From NCBI GenBank assembly GCA_963766445.1, contig CAVXZW010000019.1:248001-312000 (forward strand): a stretch of DNA of 64,000 nucleotides, in the 5' to 3' direction. The notes beneath the pieces are model-generated. The model had not been told where the DNA came from, ran no database searches, and worked only from the letters and a program-made list of their open reading frames with translations. The translations under genes were made by a program, and so were the position numbers. The number at the start of each line of letters is the position of its first letter. Position 1 is the first letter of the stretch. Origin of the DNA: JAICYJ01 sp963766445. Lineage in GTDB: Bacteria > Actinomycetota > Thermoleophilia > Gaiellales > JAICJC01. This document shows positions 60,640 through 64,000 of the stretch, piece after piece.

Positions 60640-61581
60640 TCAGCCGACGGCGCGGCGCAACTCGAGCGGCAAGGAGAAGTGGACGTTCTCGTTGACCAGC
60701 TCGTGTGACTCGACCTGTGTGGCGCCGCGCTCGCGGAAGTAGTCGACCACGCGCTCCACGAGCGACTCCGGAGCCGAGGCGCCGGAGGTGATACCGACCG
60801 TGTCGACGCCCTCCAGCCATGCCGGCTCGATCGAGGACTCATCGTCGATCAGGTACGACGCCACGCCCATCTCGCGGGTGACGTCAACCAGCCGGTTCGA
60901 GTTCGACGAGTTGCGCGAGCCGATCACCAGCACCAGGTCGACCTCCGCGGCCAGCTCCTTGACCGCGTTCTGGCGGTTCTGGGTGGCGTAGCAGATGTCG
61001 TCCTTCTTGGGCCCGACGATGGCCGGAAAGCGCTCGCGCAGCGCCGCGATGATCTCGACCGTCTCGTCCACCGAGAGCGTGGTCTGCGTGATGAACGCAA
61101 CCCGCTCCGGGTCGGGGATGTCCAGCTCCGCGATCTCTTCGACCGTCCCGATCAGGCGGATCGCATCGGGCGCCTCGCCCATCGTGCCGACCACCTCTTC
61201 GTGGCCCTCGTGGCCGATCAGCACGATCGTGTAGCCGTCGGCCGCGAATCGCTTCGCCTCGACGTGCACCTTGGTCACCAGCGGGCAGGTGGCGTCCATC
61301 ACCTGCAGCCCGCGGCTGCGGCTGTTCTCATACACCTCCGGCGCGACGCCGTGGGCCGAAAGCACCACCACGGCACCCGCCGGCACGTCCAGCTCGGAGT
61401 CGACGAACACGGCACCGCGGTCGGCCAGCTCCTGGACGACGTGCCAGTTGTGCACGATCTCCTTACGCACGTAGACGGGAGCGCCGAAGTGGTCGAGCGC
61501 GCGCTCCACCGTGTCGACGGCGCGGTCGACGCCGGCGCAGTAGCCGCGCGGCGACGCGAGCACGAGGCGGGTCGGAGTCAC
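60640..61581 (-). CDS. ispH: 4-hydroxy-3-methylbut-2-enyl diphosphate reductase
   Basis: 313 residues. Last step of the MEP isoprenoid pathway. The three cluster cysteines are in SPRGYCAGVDRAV, MDATCPLVTKVH and DDICYATQNRQNAV; conserved HGVAPEV, TQTTLSVDET and GITSGASAPESLV follow. GTG 61581 lies 6 nt after TACCAT (61593-61588 on the minus strand), leaderless. Converges with the epimerase gene. Confidence 0.96.
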   Translation of the reverse strand: MTPTRLVLASPRGYCAGVDRAVDTVERALDHFGAPVYVRKEIVHNWHVVQELADRGAVFVDSELDVPAGAVVVLSAHGVAPEVYENSRSRGLQVMDATCPLVTKVHVEAKRFAADGYTIVLIGHEGHEEVVGTMGEAPDAIRLIGTVEEIAELDIPDPERVAFITQTTLSVDETVEIIAALRERFPAIVGPKKDDICYATQNRQNAVKELAAEVDLVLVIGSRNSSNSNRLVDVTREMGVASYLIDDESSIEPAWLEGVDTVGITSGASAPESLVERVVDYFRERGATQVESHELVNENVHFSLPLELRRAVG

Positions 61582-61632
61582 GAGCTGATGGTAGATGAAT
61601 CACCCATCCAGCGGCTGCGGCCGCGCAGCAGC

Positions 61633-62145
61633 TCAGCGGTGGGCGAAGTCGACCGTCCAGACCACGGCACCGCTGTGGCCCAGGAAACGGCCGCTGCGGC
61701 GGCCGATGCCGACCCATCCCCAGCTGCGGGAGAGCAGGTTGGCGCGGTGCTCGGGGCTCGCCAGCCACATCCTGACGGTGGCCCGGGGTGAGCCGTACGT
61801 GCCGGTACCCCACGCCAGGTTCTCGCCCGCACCCCACGATCCGATCGTCGTGAACCCCGAGTTCACGATTCGGCGGTAGAGCGTCGAGCCGGTGGGGCTC
61901 GTGTGCGAGAAGTAGTCGCGGTTGACCATGTCGTTGGAGTGGTTCTGTGCAGCGGTTCGCAGGCCGGGCGCGATGTGCAGCGCACGCAGGCCATGGTCAC
62001 GCCTTACCTGGTTGATCTGCAGGAACAGCCGCCAGCGATAGGTCGAGTTGGTGTTGGCGGAGGCAGGCGCGGCTACCGTCAGCGCAAGTACGACGGCCAG
62101 CAGCAGCGACGAAGTGAGTGCCCGTAGCTTCATTACCGTCTTCAT
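61633..62145 (-). CDS. Secreted CAP/SCP domain (YkwD-like) protein
   Basis: 170 residues. Signal peptide (LTSSLLLAVVLALTVAAPA, cut at ASA) and one CAP domain: INQVRRDHGLRALHIAPGL, YFSHTSPTGSTLYRRI, GENLAWGTGTYG, MWLASPEHRANLLSRSW. CAP-family extracellular proteins of unknown biochemical activity. ATG 62145 or 62133. Confidence 0.9.
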   Translation of the reverse strand: MKTVMKLRALTSSLLLAVVLALTVAAPASANTNSTYRWRLFLQINQVRRDHGLRALHIAPGLRTAAQNHSNDMVNRDYFSHTSPTGSTLYRRIVNSGFTTIGSWGAGENLAWGTGTYGSPRATVRMWLASPEHRANLLSRSWGWVGIGRRSGRFLGHSGAVVWTVDFAHR

Positions 62146-62196
62146 CGGCGGAACGGCGACCGCGATTAAGTCAGAACTCTGTAAACATGTGCCGGG

Positions 62197-62796
62197 ATGG
62201 GGCTCGGATACCGCATAGCGACGCTGGAGGATCTGCCCGCACTGACCCAAGTGATGACCACCGCGTTCATCGCCGATCCGGCCTGGGGGCCGTACTCGTT
62301 CCCCGATGATGCTCGGCGTGAGCAGCAGTCGTCCGCGTTCTGGGAGCAGGGGCTGCGCGCGGCCCTGCGGTTCCCCTGGACGCTGGTGACGCCCGGGTGC
62401 GAGGCGGCCGCGGTCTGGATCCCGCCCGGGGAGCCGGAGATGACGCCCGGCCAGGAGCGGGAGATGGAGGCGCTCACCGAGCAGATGCTGGGCGCTGAGC
62501 AGACCGCGGTGGTGATGGACATCTTCACGCGACTGGAGGCGGTGCACCCGCACGAGCCTCCCCACTTCTACCTGAGCCTGCTCGGCACCCACCGTGATCA
62601 GCGCGGGGCCGGCATCGGCATGGCCCTACTCGCGGACACGCTCGCGCTGATCGACGCGGAGGGCATGCCGACCTACCTGGAGTCGACCAATCCCGCCAAC
62701 GACGCCCGCTACATGCGCCACGGCTACCGGCGGGTCGGACAGGTGACGCTGGCCAACGACCACAGGATCACGACCATGTGGCGCGACCCGGCCTAG
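62197..62796 (+). CDS. GNAT family N-acetyltransferase
   Basis: 199 residues. LGYRIATLEDLPALTQVM at the start, acetyl-CoA motif LLGTHRDQRGAGIGMALLAD and LESTNPANDARYMRHGYRRV near the end. Similar in plan to actinobacterial GNAT proteins of unknown substrate. Divergent from the CAP gene. Confidence 0.87.
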   Translation: MGLGYRIATLEDLPALTQVMTTAFIADPAWGPYSFPDDARREQQSSAFWEQGLRAALRFPWTLVTPGCEAAAVWIPPGEPEMTPGQEREMEALTEQMLGAEQTAVVMDIFTRLEAVHPHEPPHFYLSLLGTHRDQRGAGIGMALLADTLALIDAEGMPTYLESTNPANDARYMRHGYRRVGQVTLANDHRITTMWRDPA

Positions 62797-62897
62797 TCCA
62801 TCCGACGCGCGGTCGGCGCGGGCGGGTCGGGGTGCGGCGGCGCGGGCGGGTTCGGCTCGTCCGGCTGTGGCGGATTGGGGTGCTCGGCCAGCGTCAC
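62793..62897 (-). CDS. Possible 34-residue proline-rich peptide coupled to the PfpI gene
   Basis: GTG 62897 overlaps the PfpI-like stop (GTGA). The frame is about one-third Pro (EHPNPPQPDEPNPPAPPHPD), ending ARRMD. The overlap supports coupling, but high-GC repetitive sequence can give such frames by chance. Confidence 0.35.
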   Translation of the reverse strand: MTLAEHPNPPQPDEPNPPAPPHPDPPAPTARRMD

Positions 62898-63454
62898 GTC
62901 GTCGCCCCGGCCGGTGCGGCTGCGGCGAACCGCTCAACCATCCGCTCGCAGAACGCGGGCAGGTCGTCGGGCTTGCGGCTGGTGATCAGGTCGCCGTCGG
63001 TGTGGACGGTCTCATCCACCCAGTGGCCGCCGGCGTTTTCGACGTCGGTGCGCAGGCTGGGCCAGGAGGTGATGGTGCGGCCCTTCAAGACATCCGCCTC
63101 CACCAGCATCCATGGGCCGTGGCAGATGGCCGCCACAGGCTTGCCCTGCTGCACGAACTCGCGGACGAACTCGACCGCCGCCGGCACCGTCCGGAGACGG
63201 TCCGGGTTCGCCACGCCGCCCGGCAGGATCAGGCCGTCGTAGTCCCGCGCCGCGACGGCATCGATGACGCGGTCGACCGGGAACTCGTCTCCGCGATCGA
63301 GATGGTTGAAGCCCTGCACGGAGCTGTCGTCGATGCCGATCAACTCCACCGTCGCCCCGGCCGCGCGGGCGGCTTTGACCGGCTCGGTCAGTTCGATCTG
63401 CTCCACTCCATCGGTGGCGAGGGCCGCAAGGCGCCTGCCGCTGAGAGTTGCCAT
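62894..63454 (-). CDS. DJ-1/PfpI family protein
   Basis: 186 residues. Nucleophile elbow with Cys in PVAAICHGPWML; DYDGLILPGGVANPDRLR and LTSW-type TSWPSLRTDVENAGGHWVDE are typical of the PfpI/YhbO group (general stress, deglycase or protease claims). GAAGGAG precedes ATG 63454, so this gene does have a Shine-Dalgarno leader. Confidence 0.9.
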   Translation of the reverse strand: MATLSGRRLAALATDGVEQIELTEPVKAARAAGATVELIGIDDSSVQGFNHLDRGDEFPVDRVIDAVAARDYDGLILPGGVANPDRLRTVPAAVEFVREFVQQGKPVAAICHGPWMLVEADVLKGRTITSWPSLRTDVENAGGHWVDETVHTDGDLITSRKPDDLPAFCERMVERFAAAAPAGATT

Positions 63455-63592
63455 GGTGTGCTCCTTCGGTCGGTTGCTCTGCGGGCGGTACCCGCAAGCG
63501 GTCGCTGATAACCACAGGGACGTAGGATTCTGATAGCCAGGTCAGCTTCCTCACAACGGGTGAACTGACCCGCCACCCGGCCTTGGCCGTGC

Positions 63593-63598
63593 TATCTT
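63593..63598 (+). promoter_or_regulatory. -10 hexamer TATCTT of the ZIP transporter gene
   Basis: Located 15 bp upstream of the DtxR-like palindrome, so transcription would start just before the operator and the operator would lie in the early transcribed region. Confidence 0.45.
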
Positions 63599-63612
63599 TG
63601 GTCCGCCTAACC

Positions 63613-63628
63613 CTTAGGTCACCCTAAG
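63613..63628. promoter_or_regulatory. DtxR/IdeR-like metal regulator box
   Basis: CTTAGGTCACCCTAAG is a perfect CTTAGG-N4-CCTAAG inverted repeat. It resembles the TTAGG...CCTAA core of DtxR/IdeR/MntR boxes and sits 20 bp before a metal transporter start. Binding would repress the gene when metal is plentiful (inference). Confidence 0.6.
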
Positions 63629-63648
63629 ACCATGACGGGGAGGAACGG

Positions 63649-64000
63649 ATGAGCTCGACGCACGTGGCGGTCCTGGGAGCGATCGCCGGCTTTACGATCT
63701 ACCTGGGCTTGCCGCTGGGCCGCGTGCGCGGGCTTTCCGTCCGTACCCGTGGCATCCTCTCGATGCTGGCTGCGGGCATCCTTCTGTTCATCTTCTGGGA
63801 TGTGCTGACCGCCTCCCACGAGATCCTCGAGGGGAGCCTCACCCAGGCCAAGGCCGGCGAGGGCTGGGACACCTTCGTGGCGGAGTTCGTGATGGGTGCT
63901 GTCGGCTTCGCCGTGGGTGCCTTCGGGCTGGCCTGGCTGGAGCGGACCGTGATGCGTCTCCGCCCGCGCGCGCCGATGGCGGGCGGCAGCGCCGGGGCCG
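63649..64000 (+). CDS. ZIP family metal transporter, N-terminal part
   Basis: Open to the end of the window (117 residues visible). Hydrophobic segments VAVLGAIAGFTIYLGLPLG, ILSMLAAGILLFIFWDVL and FVMGAVGFAVGAFGLAWL are separated by a charged loop, as in the first helices of ZIP/ZupT-type Zn/Fe/Mn importers. GGGGAGG precedes ATG 63649. The DtxR-like box supports a metal role. Confidence 0.75.
   Translation, partial: MSSTHVAVLGAIAGFTIYLGLPLGRVRGLSVRTRGILSMLAAGILLFIFWDVLTASHEILEGSLTQAKAGEGWDTFVAEFVMGAVGFAVGAFGLAWLERTVMRLRPRAPMAGGSAGA

Noticed and set aside
1..64000. Programmed +1 frameshifting as explanation for the many broken genes
   Set aside because: The breaks lie in unrelated genes at unrelated positions, with no shared slippery codon or stop-codon context. 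A systematic sequence error explains them more simply.
1..64000. Two-base deletions in short dinucleotide runs as the cause of the breaks
   Set aside because: Several breaks could be read this way (for example CGCG to CG), but conserved spacing in RdgB (EEKDAISHR), GuaA (PHDMP), GlmS (SGET) and the epimerase (TRGQTN) fits a single inserted base better.
1..64000. tRNA, rRNA or CRISPR arrays
   Set aside because: No T-loop-like cloverleaf, rRNA segment or regularly spaced repeat array was seen on reading both strands; a tRNA or CRISPR search program was not available to confirm.

Overview
The window is high-GC bacterial DNA with GTG/TTG starts, short overlaps between genes and many leaderless promoters. 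Gene content (GuaB3-type IMP dehydrogenase, type 2 PyrF, a DnaQ-exonuclease/UvrC-like fusion, roadblock protein, DUF2254, a CGAAC-N4-GTTCG LexA box) points to an actinobacterium, most likely a deep lineage such as Thermoleophilia/Gaiellales. That placement is inference; no rRNA or tRNA gene was seen to fix it.

Layout. 1-4.5 kb: C-terminus of an unknown protein, a glutamine-synthetase-family enzyme and lutABC (lactate oxidation). 4.5-8.2 kb: cupin/TPR protein, GST-like protein, amidotransferase, SIS protein and a Crp/Fnr-type regulator. 8.2-9.4 kb: tandem duplicated pair of small membrane-anchored proteins, each behind a TGTAT-N6-ATACA palindrome. 9.4-13.5 kb: secreted protein, intergenic repeat E1, murI-rph-rdgB and a phosphotransferase. 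13.5-23.2 kb: YihY, roadblock, pyrE, HU, SOS-boxed nuclease, pyrF, PfkB kinase, guaB, guaA. 23.2-27.8 kb: secreted protein bracketed by inverted repeats, phosphoesterase, XdhC, degenerate GAF/HD-GYP protein. 27.8-31.9 kb: rplM-rpsI-glmM-glmS. 32-38.3 kb: membrane proteins, acetyltransferases, site-2 protease, MBL hydrolase. 38.4-45.4 kb: acpS, then a 1.7 kb insert (P-type ATPase relic and two universal stress proteins) that appears to have split an ancestral acpS-nnrD junction, then nnrD-alr-cca-methyltransferase and a corA relic. 45.7-53.8 kb: co-oriented run of cytochrome c, ThDP enzyme, class III aminotransferase, MauE-MauD-like fusion, MauA-like cysteine-rich Tat protein, MauF-like protein fused to a beta-propeller, and an aromatic-amino-acid-type decarboxylase. 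53.8-64 kb: LytR_C protein, serine hydrolase, Nudix hydrolase, small gene abutting repeat E2, ileS-like synthetase, epimerase, ispH, CAP protein, GNAT, PfpI, and the start of a ZIP transporter behind a DtxR-like box.

The most interesting parts are: (i) the mau-like amine oxidation locus with its unusual fusions; (ii) E1/E2, a hairpin-rich ~241 bp repeat whose terminal arms differ between copies but match within each copy; (iii) the Crp-regulator micro-circuit; (iv) the acpS 3'-end insertion with synonymous differences in the flanking repeat.

Caution: about 15 conserved genes carry single-base reading-frame breaks, nearly all in the +1 direction. Where a conserved motif constrains the original, the extra base can be read as a G between two Cs or a C between two Gs. 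This looks like a systematic sequence error more than gene death, so these genes are annotated across the break.
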